From the NCBI RefSeq assembly GCF_002162375.1, contig NZ_CP021425.1, forward strand, positions 5,692,501-5,756,500: a stretch of DNA of 64,000 bases, written 5' to 3'. Source of the DNA: Oleiphilus messinensis. Lineage in GTDB: Bacteria > Pseudomonadota > Gammaproteobacteria > Pseudomonadales > Oleiphilaceae. Position 1 is the first letter of the stretch. Every line of letters begins with the position of its first letter. The translations under genes were made by a program, and so were the position numbers. The notes under the pieces were generated by a model. That model was not told where the DNA came from and searched no databases. It saw only the letters and a list, made by a program, of their open reading frames with translations. Of the stretch, positions 55,476-64,000 are shown piece by piece.

Positions 55476-55489
55476 TAGGGTTTACCCTA
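55476..55489. promoter_or_regulatory. palindrome before the toxin-like gene
   Basis: TAGGGTTTACCCTA is a perfect palindrome, 75 bases before the start of the toxin-like gene and 25 bases past the NERD stop. It may be an operator. Only one copy is present. Confidence 0.4.
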
Positions 55490-55563
55490 GATGGCAAGCA
55501 CTCTAAGTTTTGATATGCTAACCGCGTATTTGAAATGGACTTTTCGTGATAAGGATGTTCACA

Positions 55564-56529
55564 ATGACCCAAGTATATCTGTGCCAGCAAGGTGAGCCAC
55601 TCTCAGAAATTTATAGAAACTTATACCAGCCTATTGATAAATTTCAGCATTTTATTGATCAATACATTGCTGATATCCAAGCATTGAATCCCGCAATTTC
55701 ACAACGGGCAAATAACCAAGCTCAAGCGGGTGACATGATAATCTTACCCCAGAAAAATCAGCAACCATCAATCCACGCAGCGCGATTAGCAACAGAACTA
55801 TCTCCTGACGCCAAGCTTACACTATCTCAAGTTTCCCGCAGTATTGGCGGAGACATGACCATGGCTCTAGCGGTAGTAATCGACAAAATTCGAAAATATA
55901 AAGCCGATATGAATACCTTTGGTGGAGCCGCGCTGGGTACGGCAGCATCTCGAGCAGATGACTTCCTAAAGGCTCTGAATATTTATGACAAAGCGATATC
56001 AGAATTTGAACAACTTCGAAATCATCGAGCAGCCCCCCAAACACTCAAACGTGCACGAGCTAACATCGATGAAGCTTACAAACTGCTACAGTTTAAATTC
56101 AAAAGAGAGCTTGAACAGGTACTAAAAACTTATACATCTTCCACGAAATCAACATCATTAATCCCTATATCTCAGCGAGGACGTACAGTTTTCTATTCCG
56201 TCCCTGTTAATTCAGCACCAACCAGTCAATCTCTTGCGAGGCTTGGAAAGTTTGGCAAAGTTTTAGGCCCAGGCTTCATAGCGCTTGACGCATATTTTAG
56301 GTATGAAACCGTAATGAATGAATATCGAAGTGGTGGAAATTGGCAGCGAGAACTTTTTGCTCAAGGAATGGGGTTCACTTCGGGAGTTATTCTTGGAATG
56401 ATGTCTCTTTCCCTATTACTTGGCCCATTTGGATTAGTCCTAGGAATATTTATTGCTGGCTCTCTCGCGATAGTAGTAGATCGAATCGTAGTCGGCACAA
56501 GCAAGCAGCTGTACAATGTAGCGTTTTAG
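55564..56529 (+). CDS. candidate pore-forming toxin/effector with LysM-like N-terminus
   Basis: About 321 residues; the ATG at 55564 lies eight bases after AAGGA. The N-terminal ~60 residues read as a LysM-like module (MTQVYLCQQGEPLSEIY ... ALNPAI ... AGDMIILPQKNQ). A helical middle region (~90-200; KIRKYKADMNTFGGAALGTAASRADDFLKAL) follows. The last ~90 residues are Gly/Ala/Leu-rich helices (FTSGVILGMMSLSLLLGPFGLVLGIFIAGSLAIVVDRIVV) that resemble the glycine-zipper hairpins of pore-forming colicin-like or type VI effectors. The membrane protein that follows after 17 bases fits an immunity partner. The toxin assignment rests on architecture and gene order, not on family recognition. Confidence 0.5.
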   Translation: MTQVYLCQQGEPLSEIYRNLYQPIDKFQHFIDQYIADIQALNPAISQRANNQAQAGDMIILPQKNQQPSIHAARLATELSPDAKLTLSQVSRSIGGDMTMALAVVIDKIRKYKADMNTFGGAALGTAASRADDFLKALNIYDKAISEFEQLRNHRAAPQTLKRARANIDEAYKLLQFKFKRELEQVLKTYTSSTKSTSLIPISQRGRTVFYSVPVNSAPTSQSLARLGKFGKVLGPGFIALDAYFRYETVMNEYRSGGNWQRELFAQGMGFTSGVILGMMSLSLLLGPFGLVLGIFIAGSLAIVVDRIVVGTSKQLYNVAF

Positions 56530-56546
56530 CTTAGGACGATTTTAAA

Positions 56547-56945
56547 ATGGCAGTTTATCAGGGATTGGAAATCGCGATATCGCTCGGAATAGTACTCTCC
56601 AACATCGTATGCTGGAGCGCTTTGATAACACTATACCTCACGCTAGACCGTCGGTTGAAAATAGTTATACGTGATAGTATGGATCTTGAGTTGCAACGGC
56701 CTGCGCTTTTACGTGTTATTAATGTTGCGCTTTGCACTGCCATTAAAAATCGCTCAAGCCAGAATAGATACATGATGTATTACTACAAAGGGTTCGATTT
56801 TAACCGGTTTACAACAAGGTTCGAAAAGAGCCTTTCTTACACCTTGCTATCTAGTGGCTTTCTGCTCTTTTGTCTGGTGATATCCGCAGTGGTTACCAAC
56901 CTAATCGGTTTAACTGCGTTTGAGTTTTTTGAACCGACGCATTAG
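56547..56945 (+). CDS. small membrane protein, candidate immunity protein
   Basis: 132 residues with one membrane segment at each end (EIAISLGIVLSNIVCWSALITLYLTL and SLSYTLLSSGFLLFCLVISAVVTNLIGLTA) and a basic central part, the usual design of inner-membrane immunity proteins to pore formers. Its start is 17 bases after the toxin-like gene, with AGGA nearby, so the two are one operon. No family is recognised. Confidence 0.5.
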   Translation: MAVYQGLEIAISLGIVLSNIVCWSALITLYLTLDRRLKIVIRDSMDLELQRPALLRVINVALCTAIKNRSSQNRYMMYYYKGFDFNRFTTRFEKSLSYTLLSSGFLLFCLVISAVVTNLIGLTAFEFFEPTH

Positions 56946-56996
56946 CAGCACTCAATTCAATTAAGCAATATTCTGTACCGCAACACTCCAATTTTA

Positions 56997-57353
56997 TTAG
57001 TAAGATCGGGAAATGAATACCGATAGTTCTCCCTTGTTTCGTAATCGCGGTTTTAGTGGTTTGCCTTCCATCTCTAACAAATACGTATTGTTCACATGGA
57101 TGATATCGCCATTGTTAGCGTCAAAGTGCTCACTTAAGTTATGAAAGCCGAGAAAACGATGATTTTCCTCCTCACCAAACTCGTTTTGAAAGGTGTGATT
57201 TAAAGTGCTTGCAACTCGACACGATTTTTCGTACGCCGCTTCTGGCGATACCGCCTTGATTATATAATTTTGTAATGCGTACTCGTGCGGTTCATCCCCC
57301 CCAAAATTAACCGAAACTACCAATTCCGCTATGTACCAAATCAAGTCTTTCAC
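56997..57353 (-). CDS. DUF4288 family protein
   Basis: 118 residues from a GTG at 57353, six bases after AAGGA. The opening MKDLIWYIAELVVSVNFGGDEPHEYALQNYIIKAVSPEAAYEKS and the later NTYLLEMEGKPL match the pattern I know as DUF4288, a small alpha/beta domain of unknown function that often travels with toxin or accessory systems. It lies 46 bases after the ATP-grasp gene on the same strand and converges with the candidate immunity gene. Confidence 0.7.
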   Translation of the reverse strand: MKDLIWYIAELVVSVNFGGDEPHEYALQNYIIKAVSPEAAYEKSCRVASTLNHTFQNEFGEEENHRFLGFHNLSEHFDANNGDIIHVNNTYLLEMEGKPLKPRLRNKGELSVFISRSY

Positions 57354-57399
57354 GACGCTTCCTTTATCTCCTTTTCAGAAATCATTTCAATGGATAGCG

Positions 57400-58194
57400 C
57401 TATGGAAAACATCTCAGATTCTCTAACAGTAATCTACAAAAAAGGTCTGAATCCCAATTTTTCCTGTCTGAAACCTGGCCGTCTCCTATTTCAACAAGTC
57501 GAAGCTCTCCATCCGCCCGCTTTACGATGTCCACAGAAAAAAATGGTGCTAAATGTCGTGCGGCAATTTCAAAAACCACAGCAGGAACAATGCCGTTTGG
57601 TGAGTAGGGCTTTCCATTGAATACAAAATACCTCACTTCACTTTCATCAACTAGGGACTCAACTTCTCTCAAAGCAATGCCCCCCTCTATCTCACCTCGA
57701 TGAGCTTTGATCAGGTTTATAATGTCCCGAACTTCAGATGCACTGTTCGCTACAGAACCTCGTTCACTGTAATTGGATTTCACGAAATCTTTCACGAAAA
57801 ATCTATCCCAGTTAGACTTGTCAGCTCCGGATACCGCATCAGCTTCGTTACCAAAGAAAATAGTTTCGGGTGTATATTCACGAACACTTTCATACCAACC
57901 CGGTAAGTGGTGAGATTTGACAAAATCAATTGGTGACGTGAGCATTCTTCCACCATTGGCGCTCACAAGATTGGAAAGATCTGTATACAATTTAGGCGTT
58001 AGCATCCAGCCTCGGTACAAAACCACATCATCCCTACTTAAACGAGGTCGGGGCTGGAATTCCTCAAACGGCAACGCATCAAAGTCGAATAGTGAACACT
58101 CGACTCCGCTCGCTTTGAGTTTCTGATATTCCACGCAAAATGATCCATCTGCGTTTTTTTCATCTAACGGGTTAAAGGGAAATAGGACTCGCAT
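57400..58194 (-). CDS. ATP-grasp protein (R2K-clade type)
   Basis: 264 residues. The pattern MRVLFPFNPLDEKNADGSFCVEYQKLKASGVE, then WDRFFVKDFVKS and the metal-binding end LRLVEIGDGQVSDR resembles ATP-grasp R2K-clade family 3 (formerly DUF4343). Such enzymes are proposed to ligate or modify peptides or proteins. It leads the two-gene unit with DUF4288, in an AT-rich patch. The substrate is unknown. Confidence 0.75.
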   Translation of the reverse strand: MRVLFPFNPLDEKNADGSFCVEYQKLKASGVECSLFDFDALPFEEFQPRPRLSRDDVVLYRGWMLTPKLYTDLSNLVSANGGRMLTSPIDFVKSHHLPGWYESVREYTPETIFFGNEADAVSGADKSNWDRFFVKDFVKSNYSERGSVANSASEVRDIINLIKAHRGEIEGGIALREVESLVDESEVRYFVFNGKPYSPNGIVPAVVFEIAARHLAPFFSVDIVKRADGELRLVEIGDGQVSDRKNWDSDLFCRLLLENLRCFP

Positions 58195-58251
58195 TTCTCT
58201 TGCTACACAATGTCTAGTTTAATTGCTAATAATAGGCTATCAAATCAAGCT

Positions 58252-58740
58252 TCAATTGGCAGAAAGCGACTCGCTCGGCACAACAATCGAATTATCAACC
58301 GGGGCTCTTTTCAGCTGAAAATAATAGTAACTATACGCACAGCAAAATATCAAATCCGCCAGTACGATGCAGTAAAGCACTTCGAGCAGCTCGTATGCGA
58401 TGATGTAGTAGGTTGCGATGACCGCCCAGGCTAAGCGGACGAAGCCGTTTAGAAGGGGGATGGTGATTCTGGCTTTGATGTCTTTCGCGGCGTAGATGAG
58501 TGACATACCCACCAGAAATAAAGCCAACCCAGCGGTGTTGATGATTAGCATGTTTGCGCCGTCGGTTGGCGCGATCCACGGGTGGCCGTTTAGATTGAAC
58601 AGGCTGTTCAGGTTGTTCATCACTCCAATATACCATTCATGAGTAAAGGGCAGCGCTAACGGTAAAGCCAACAGGCAATTAAACACCCCGCCCGCAAGTG
58701 CCCACAGCTTCGCTTTCTGGATTTTTGTCGCGTTGCTCAT
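58252..58740 (-). CDS. four-helix membrane protein of unknown function
   Basis: About 162 residues from the ATG at 58740 (AAGGA nine bases before); the open frame reaches 58917 through the REP-like hairpins and is not used. Four membrane helices (for example LWALAGGVFNCLLALPLALPF, MLIINTAGLALFLVGMSLIYA) alternate with short loops, with a hydrophilic C-terminal tail. The family is not recognised. It sits next to the ATP-grasp unit and the REP-like cluster. Confidence 0.65.
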   Translation of the reverse strand: MSNATKIQKAKLWALAGGVFNCLLALPLALPFTHEWYIGVMNNLNSLFNLNGHPWIAPTDGANMLIINTAGLALFLVGMSLIYAAKDIKARITIPLLNGFVRLAWAVIATYYIIAYELLEVLYCIVLADLIFCCAYSYYYFQLKRAPVDNSIVVPSESLSAN

Positions 58741-58850
58741 GCTTGCTGTCCTTCGCTCAGGAGATGTCTTTTGGAGTTTGTAGCATACTGAACTTGTCCT
58801 GAAATTAAAACATGCATTGATCGCTGCACTGTCCTGACGGTTCATCAGCC

Positions 58851-58990
58851 GTTTTCCCCTGGAGGGGGAATGCAATACAGCCGGTGGTTTCAACCACCGG
58901 TTGGGATATTGACCCAATGCGCCTTAATCCCATGTGAAGGAACCGGTGGTTAAAACCACCGGCTATATTACACAACCCCTTCGGGGTTAA
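58851..58990. repeat. REP-like inverted hairpin cluster (BIME-type)
   Basis: CCGGTGGTT-TC-AACCACCGG (58881-58900) and CCGGTGGTT-AA-AACCACCGG (58943-58962) are two near-identical hairpins in opposite orientation: each is flanked by AATACAG or, read on the other strand, AATATAG. Two more hairpins lie outside: TTCCCC/GGGGAA (58854-58870) and AACCCC-TTC-GGGGTT (58974-58988). This arrangement is typical of repetitive extragenic palindromes. No related transposase (REP-associated tyrosine transposase) is in the window. Confidence 0.75.
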
Positions 58991-59011
58991 ACCATCCAGC
59001 ACGAACACTAA

Positions 59012-60283
59012 TCATAGCATTCCCCCATACACCGGAAACGCTCGAGTCAACAATGCTATTCGTTCACGCACTTGAGCAAGGTTGGCTTGGTCTTCGGGGG
59101 CTTCCAGTACATCGGCTAGGCAGTTGCCGACGATTCGGGTTTCTGTTTCGCCGAAGCCTCGGGTTGTGATGGCCGGTGTGCCGAGGCGAATACCAGAGGT
59201 TACGAAGGGCTTTTCCGGGTCGTTGGGAATGGCATTTTTGTTTACAGTAATGTGCGCGGTGCCCAATGCCTGTTCGGCGGCTTTGCCGGTGATGTTTTTG
59301 GCACGGAGATCGACGAGCATGACATGACTTTCCGTACCGCCGGAAACGATACGCAGTCCACGTGATATCAGCGTTTTGGCCAACACGTCAGCGTTATTAA
59401 TAACCTGCTGCTGATAGGTTTTAAACTCATCTGAGAGCGCTTCTTTAAAGGCGACAGCTTTACCTGCGATAACATGCATTAACGGGCCGCCCTGAATTCC
59501 CGGAAATATGGCGGAGTTGATTGTCCTGGCATATTCATCACGCATCAGGATCACCCCCCCTCTCGGGCCACGCAGGCTTTTGTGGGTGGTGGTTGTAACA
59601 AAATCTGCGTGGGGCACGGGATTCGGGTACAAGCCTGCGGCGATCAAACCGGCGTAGTGGGCCATATCGACCAGGTAATAGGCCCCTACTTCTCTGGCAA
59701 TCTGACCAATCCGCTCGAAATCGATCTTCAAAGCAAACGCAGACGCCCCGGCGATAATCAATTTAGGCTGATGCTCACGGGCTTTGCGGGCGAGTTCATC
59801 ATAGTCGATGTTCTCCTGTGCGTTCAGGCCATAACTGACAACATTGAACCACTTACCACTCATGTTCAGCGCCATGCCGTGGGTGAGATGGCCACCCTCC
59901 GCCAGATTCATTCCCATGATGGTATCGCCGGGATTTAACACGGCGAAAAACACACCTTGATTGGCCTGAGAGCCTGAATTCGGTTGGACATTGGCGGCCT
60001 CTGCACCAAACAGGGCCTTAACGCGATCGATTGCCAGTTGCTCCACCACATCCACATGTTCACAACCACCATAATAACGCCTGCCCGGATAGCCCTCTGC
60101 ATATTTATTGGTAAGTTGTGATCCCTGTGCTGCCATCACAGCGGGGGAGGTATAATTCTCGGAAGCGATGAGTTCGATATGCGCTTCCTGACGTTGGTTT
60201 TCTTTTTGAATGACATTGAAAAGCTCGGGATCGATGCCCTCCAATGGGGATGGGTGCGGGTTAAACAGCGTCCGGTTAAACAT
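59012..60283 (-). CDS. glyA: serine hydroxymethyltransferase
   Basis: 423 residues, the usual length. It interconverts serine and glycine with tetrahydrofolate, supplying 5,10-methylene-THF, in the cytoplasm. The PLP lysine is Lys235 in [48 protein letters not shown] and [13 protein letters not shown] are further signatures. Upstream (60284-60368) a weak hairpin, CCCGACACAG/CTGTGCCGGG, separates it from metE; no glycine riboswitch is seen. Next to metE, it fits a one-carbon/methionine unit on one strand. Confidence 0.96.
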   Translation of the reverse strand: MFNRTLFNPHPSPLEGIDPELFNVIQKENQRQEAHIELIASENYTSPAVMAAQGSQLTNKYAEGYPGRRYYGGCEHVDVVEQLAIDRVKALFGAEAANVQPNSGSQANQGVFFAVLNPGDTIMGMNLAEGGHLTHGMALNMSGKWFNVVSYGLNAQENIDYDELARKAREHQPKLIIAGASAFALKIDFERIGQIAREVGAYYLVDMAHYAGLIAAGLYPNPVPHADFVTTTTHKSLRGPRGGVILMRDEYARTINSAIFPGIQGGPLMHVIAGKAVAFKEALSDEFKTYQQQVINNADVLAKTLISRGLRIVSGGTESHVMLVDLRAKNITGKAAEQALGTAHITVNKNAIPNDPEKPFVTSGIRLGTPAITTRGFGETETRIVGNCLADVLEAPEDQANLAQVRERIALLTRAFPVYGGML

Positions 60284-60368
60284 GGATTGTCCTCACATAG
60301 CTTATCAATTCAGGGCACCCGACACAGAAAAACCTGTGCCGGGATTAACATGTATTCGAGTCTGTTTA

Positions 60369-62648
60369 TCAGACGGCATTGGCACGTAATGTTTTGGCCG
60401 CAGCCACCATATTTTGCAGTGCCGGAATCACCTCTTCCCATTGCCGGGTTTTCAGGCCGCAATCCGGATTCACCCACAGGCGCTCCGCCGGAATACGTTC
60501 TGCTGCTTTGTTCATCAGTTTCACGGCCTGTTCCTCAGTCGGAATATTCGGCGAGTGAATGTCATAGACGCCGGGGCCGATTTCATTCGGATAGTGGAAC
60601 GCTTCGAACACATCCAGCAATTCCATATCGGAACGGGAGGTCTCAATGGTGATGACATCCGCATCCATGTGCGCAATGGCTTCGATAATGTCATTGAACT
60701 CCGAATAGCACATATGCGTGTGAATCTGGGTTTCATCCTGCACACCATTGGCGGTGATCCTGAAGGATTCAACCGCCCAGTCCAGGTAGGTTTGCCATTC
60801 CGATTTCCGTAACGGCAGGCCCTCACGCAGCGCGGCCTCATCAATTTGAATTACATTCACTCCGGCGGCTTCCAGATCCTGCACTTCCTCGCGAATCGCC
60901 AGCGCCAATTGCAGACAGGATTGACTGCGGGGTTGATCGTCCCGTACGAATGACCAATTCAAAATGGTCACCGGTCCAGTCAACATACCTTTCATGGGTT
61001 TGTCCGTGAGCGATTGTGCGTATTGGGTCCACGCCACGGTCATCGCTTCGGGTCGGCTGATATCGCCAAATAAAATAGGTGGTTTGACACAGCGTGAACC
61101 GTAGGACTGCACCCAGCCATACTGACTGAAGGCATACCCCTGTAATTGCTCGCCAAAGTATTCGACCATGTCGTTGCGTTCGGCCTCGCCATGGACCAAT
61201 ACATCCAGTCCGAGTTTTTCCTGTTCGCGCACAGCATGTTCAATCTCGGCCTTCATTTTTGCGTGGTAGTCCTGCGCCGATATTTCCTGCTTTTTAAAGG
61301 CCAGGCGCGCCTTGCGGATGTCCGGTGTTTGCGGGAAGGAACCAATCGTGGTGGTGGGGTAAAGCGGCAAGTTGAGGTGCGACCGCTGCTTGCCGATACG
61401 CTCGGCGTAATGACTCTTGCGGCGGCCCAATGCCTCGGTAATATTTTCGACTGCGCTTTTGACCAAGGGGTTATGAACACGCACTGAATTGCGGCGACTG
61501 TCAATGGCGTCCTGATTGTCTGCGAGCTGCTTTGCCACCGTGTGACGACCGTTGTTGATTGCTTTGCCGAGGATCTCCAGCTCGTCCAGTTTTTGATTGG
61601 CGAAAGCCAGCCAGCGACGAATATCGGTATCCAGATTTTCCTCACTGTCCAGATCAACCGGGACATGCAACAATGAACATGAAGGGGCCAGCCACAAGCG
61701 ATCACCGAGTTTTTGCGCAATCGGCTCCAGCCAGTCCAGTGTGGCATTAAGGTCCGTTTTCCAGATATTACGACCGTTGATCGCACCAACCGACAACACT
61801 TTGTTTGTGGTCAGCCAGTCCGCAACCTGAGCGATTTCACTGCGGCCACGCACCGCATCAACATGCAGCCCGGCAACCGGCAGGTTACAAGCCAGTTGCA
61901 GGTTTTCCCGCAGGGTACCAAAGTACGTCGCCACCAGCAGCTTAACGCGATTCGCCTTTAACGCGTGATAGGCCGTTTCAAAGCCATGTCGCCAATGGGA
62001 ATCCAGTTCGGTCACCAAAACCGGCTCATCAATCTGCACCCACTCGGCACCGGCATCCGCCAGCGTTTCCAGTAATTCACTGTATATCGGCAGCAGGTGT
62101 TCCAATAGCTCCAGAGGGTTGGATTGATCTTTCGCTTTACTCAGCCAGAGATAAGTCACCGGGCCAATTATAACGGGTTTCGCTTTTACACCCGCTTGCT
62201 GTGCTTCGGCCAACTGTTCCAGAAGTCGGTCAGCATTCAGTGAAAATCGGGTCTTGGTCGTGACCTCCGGCACAATGTAGTGGTAGTTGGTATCAAACCA
62301 CTTGGTCATTTCCCCGGCGTGCACACAGTTACAGCCACTGTCGTTGGCAGAGCGGCCACGGGCCACCCGAAAGTAGCTATCCAGAGCGCTGCCTTCCAGA
62401 TCTGCGACTCGGACCGGGAGATTGCCAAGGGTAAAGGACATATCCAGAACCTGGTCATAGAGGGAGAAATCCCCAACGGGTACCCAATCCAATGACTGCT
62501 GTGCCTGCCAGTTAACTTCGCGCAGCGCTTTCGCGGTCGCCAATAATTCCGCTTCAGTGGATTGCCCTTTCCAAAACGCCTCTTGCGCAAATTTAAGCTC
62601 ACGCTTCGCGCCAATACGGGGGAAACCAAGATTATGAATGAGTGCCAT
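60369..62648 (-). CDS. metE: cobalamin-independent methionine synthase
   Basis: About 759 residues from the second of two tandem ATG codons (62651/62648), spaced seven bases after AAGG. It transfers a methyl group from 5-methyl-THF-polyglutamate to homocysteine without B12. The zinc-site residues are visible in [12 protein letters not shown] and in [30 protein letters not shown] and NSDxx-like substrate loops are standard. The two-domain TIM-barrel length agrees with the family. It is divergent from metR, its expected activator, and followed by glyA. There is no cobalamin riboswitch in the 110-base leader. Confidence 0.96.
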   Translation of the reverse strand: MALIHNLGFPRIGAKRELKFAQEAFWKGQSTEAELLATAKALREVNWQAQQSLDWVPVGDFSLYDQVLDMSFTLGNLPVRVADLEGSALDSYFRVARGRSANDSGCNCVHAGEMTKWFDTNYHYIVPEVTTKTRFSLNADRLLEQLAEAQQAGVKAKPVIIGPVTYLWLSKAKDQSNPLELLEHLLPIYSELLETLADAGAEWVQIDEPVLVTELDSHWRHGFETAYHALKANRVKLLVATYFGTLRENLQLACNLPVAGLHVDAVRGRSEIAQVADWLTTNKVLSVGAINGRNIWKTDLNATLDWLEPIAQKLGDRLWLAPSCSLLHVPVDLDSEENLDTDIRRWLAFANQKLDELEILGKAINNGRHTVAKQLADNQDAIDSRRNSVRVHNPLVKSAVENITEALGRRKSHYAERIGKQRSHLNLPLYPTTTIGSFPQTPDIRKARLAFKKQEISAQDYHAKMKAEIEHAVREQEKLGLDVLVHGEAERNDMVEYFGEQLQGYAFSQYGWVQSYGSRCVKPPILFGDISRPEAMTVAWTQYAQSLTDKPMKGMLTGPVTILNWSFVRDDQPRSQSCLQLALAIREEVQDLEAAGVNVIQIDEAALREGLPLRKSEWQTYLDWAVESFRITANGVQDETQIHTHMCYSEFNDIIEAIAHMDADVITIETSRSDMELLDVFEAFHYPNEIGPGVYDIHSPNIPTEEQAVKLMNKAAERIPAERLWVNPDCGLKTRQWEEVIPALQNMVAAAKTLRANAV

Positions 62649-62708
62649 CATGCCACCTTTTGATCTGTGTTCAAGAATGTATGGGATGCAGAATAGAGCA
62701 CTTAACAA

Positions 62709-62754
62709 ATGAATAAAAATGGTATATTTTCATACTTCCATTAGTTTTATTCAT
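62709..62754. promoter_or_regulatory. metE-metR divergent control region with large dyad
   Basis: ATGAATAAAA (62709-62718) and TTTTATTCAT (62745-62754) are perfect 10-base arms, and inner ATGG/CCAT partly extend the symmetry. Half-sites TGAA and TTCA are those of MetR, but the canonical TGAA-N5-TTCA spacing is not found, so a longer LysR-type site is the better reading. Confidence 0.55.
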
Positions 62755-62762
62755 AGATAGCC

Positions 62763-63668
62763 ATGATTGAACGTATTCACCTCAAGGTCGTAAAGGCCGT
62801 TGAAGAGCAAGGCTCGCTGACTGCCGCCGCGCGCGAGCTTTGTGTTACCCAGTCAGCCCTGAGTCACACCATGCGCAAGCTGGAAGACAATCTGGGTACC
62901 CCGGTGTGGTTACGGGAAGGACGAAGTTTACGGCTAACACAGGCAGGGCGATATCTGCTGAGCATCGCTAACCGCGTTCTGCCACTGCTGGATCATGCAG
63001 AAAGTAAACTGAAACAAATGGCACAAGGGGAACGCGGTACATTGCGAATCGGCATGGAGTGCCACCCCTGCTATCAATGGTTACTGAAGGTGGTTTCCCC
63101 GTTTCTGGCTGCATGGCCGGATGTCGACGTGGATGTTAAACAGAAATTCCAGTTTGGGGGTATCGGTGCCCTGCTGGGTTATGAGATTGACTTGCTCGTC
63201 ACGCCTGACCCCTTCCACAAAGCCGGATTATGTTTTGAACCAGTTTTCGACTACGAGCAAGTTTTAGTGGTACCACAGCATCATGAATTGGCGGAAAATC
63301 TCTATATCGAACCGATCAGCCTGCGCAATGAGGTTCTGCTCACCTACCCGGTCGCTCCGGACCGTCTGGATATTTACACGCAGTTTTTAAACCCGGCCGG
63401 AGTCGTCCCGAAACGACACAAAACCAGCGAAACGACCGATATAATGTTGCAGATGGTTGCAAGTGGTCGCGGAGTAGCTGCTCTACCGCGCTGGCTGGCA
63501 GAAGAGTATTGCGTAAAACTACCATTAGCTGTAGTGCGACTAGGGCGAAATGGAATCGCCAAACAGATTTATCTCGGTACCCGTGAGAGCGATCGTGATA
63601 TCGAATATCTGCGTGCCTTTATCGCATTGTCCCGTGATTTCGGGGAAACTCCGAAAGACAGTGCTTAA
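62763..63668 (+). CDS. metR: LysR family activator of methionine genes
   Basis: 301 residues with a LysR HTH (LKVVKAVEEQGSLTAAARELCVTQSALSHTMRKLEDNLGTPVWLREG) and a complete substrate-binding domain (GMECHPCYQWLLKVVSPFLAAWPDVDVDV). The position divergent from metE and the family-like GMECHPC segment support MetR. It senses homocysteine and activates metE. The stop overlaps the end of the convergent small membrane gene by four bases. Confidence 0.93.
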   Translation: MIERIHLKVVKAVEEQGSLTAAARELCVTQSALSHTMRKLEDNLGTPVWLREGRSLRLTQAGRYLLSIANRVLPLLDHAESKLKQMAQGERGTLRIGMECHPCYQWLLKVVSPFLAAWPDVDVDVKQKFQFGGIGALLGYEIDLLVTPDPFHKAGLCFEPVFDYEQVLVVPQHHELAENLYIEPISLRNEVLLTYPVAPDRLDIYTQFLNPAGVVPKRHKTSETTDIMLQMVASGRGVAALPRWLAEEYCVKLPLAVVRLGRNGIAKQIYLGTRESDRDIEYLRAFIALSRDFGETPKDSA

Positions 63669-63934
63669 TGATCCAAGACTCTGACGAAGAACCGAAACAG
63701 TCCAACCATCAGCTCGATTGGCAGTTCGATAACAAATTCCAAGGAATCCACCACCCAGTTATCCCCTTCCCTCTGCCCTTTCTTCTTGCTTGGCCAAATA
63801 AGATAGGCCAGCACGAAAAACAGCAGACTCCCGGCAAGATAAACCCAGTGAAAGCCATTGGCCATCATGTCGAAGGGCAGCAGTATCGCAATAATAAACA
63901 GAATGGTACTGACAATTTCTCGGGCAGTGATCAT
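63665..63934 (-). CDS. small membrane protein of unknown function
   Basis: About 89 residues from the ATG at 63934 (an in-frame start at 63991 would add a hydrophilic part). It has two hydrophobic helices (TILFIIAILLPFDMMA and WVYLAGSLLFFVLAYLIW), a basic linker (PSKKKGQREGD) and a third amphipathic hydrophobic stretch (LEFVIELPIELMVGLFRFFVR). Family not recognised. It converges with metR, with a four-base overlap of coding ends. Confidence 0.6.
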   Translation of the reverse strand: MITAREIVSTILFIIAILLPFDMMANGFHWVYLAGSLLFFVLAYLIWPSKKKGQREGDNWVVDSLEFVIELPIELMVGLFRFFVRVLDH

Positions 63935-64000
63935 GTCGTGTGTGTACTTCTTGGCATGGAAAGATCCTGCCTGACAGTATAGTTCAACCATCCCGCTTCG

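Noticed and set aside
60317-60343. Hairpin between metE and glyA as an intrinsic terminator
   Set aside because: It is imperfect and lacks a T-run, so termination cannot be supported; it is mentioned only under glyA.
62649-62762. Cobalamin riboswitch before metE
   Set aside because: The leader is only about 110 bases and has no B12-box-like sequence; the dyad fits a LysR-type operator.

Overview
The window looks like a chromosomal stretch of a gammaproteobacterium, probably a marine or hydrocarbon-associated aerobe. The pointers are a cyanide-insensitive-type bd oxidase, a Baeyer-Villiger-type flavin monooxygenase beside a long-chain acyl-CoA synthetase and an AraC regulator, a DUF1329 protein, a DUF6502/lipoprotein pair, many GGDEF/EAL and chemoreceptor proteins, and MetE/MetR. 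A Ketobacter- or Alcanivorax-like organism would fit, but the genus is a guess. No rRNA, tRNA, CRISPR array or replication origin was seen.

Layout. 0-3 kb: edge of a DUF924 gene, an exported protein, a DUF998 membrane protein and an orphan PEP-CTERM-type acyltransferase. 3-9.4 kb: a cioAB-like oxidase operon led by an unlisted 54-residue membrane protein, divergent from a histidine kinase/NtrC-type regulator pair, with two FNR/ANR-like boxes between them. A structured small-RNA candidate follows the regulator. 9.4-21.4 kb: DUF1329, a GGDEF protein, an acyltransferase, a chemoreceptor with a c-type haem motif, a large secreted FG-GAP protein and an ammonium transporter fused to a chemoreceptor signalling domain. 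21.6-26.6 kb: DM13, GFA, MarR and SnoaL-like proteins, a molybdopterin oxidoreductase and its TetR. 27.2-30.6 kb: a decayed IS607-type element whose TnpB gene is cut by a complete 1,428-bp IS4-type insertion sequence.

31-37.7 kb: RhlE helicase, then the monooxygenase, acyl-CoA synthetase and AraC block. 37.7-45.4 kb: two exported proteins of unknown function and two divergent transcription units (a beta-propeller lipoprotein; DUF6502 plus a lipoprotein) that share three TGGAATATATTCCA-type palindromes. 45.4-54.4 kb: an ECF42-type sigma factor with its YCII partner, a TetR with two matching operators, an FkbM methyltransferase, a two-sensor GGDEF-EAL protein, a MOSC protein, and an SRPBCC/MerR pair. 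54.6-58.7 kb: an AT-richer accessory patch with a NERD protein, a candidate pore-forming toxin and membrane immunity protein, and a DUF4288/ATP-grasp pair. A REP-like inverted hairpin cluster borders it. 59-64 kb: glyA, metE, the divergent metR and a small membrane protein.

The main themes are signalling (at least six sensory or cyclic-di-GMP proteins), respiration and redox control, lipid and hydrocarbon-type metabolism, and several local regulators whose operators can be read in the sequence. The best candidates for undescribed biology are the Amt-chemoreceptor fusion, the 54.6-58.2 kb toxin patch, the shared palindromes around the DUF6502 gene, the small protein leading the oxidase operon and the RNA candidate at 9.3 kb. 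All functions come from reading translations and motifs by eye. No database search was run.
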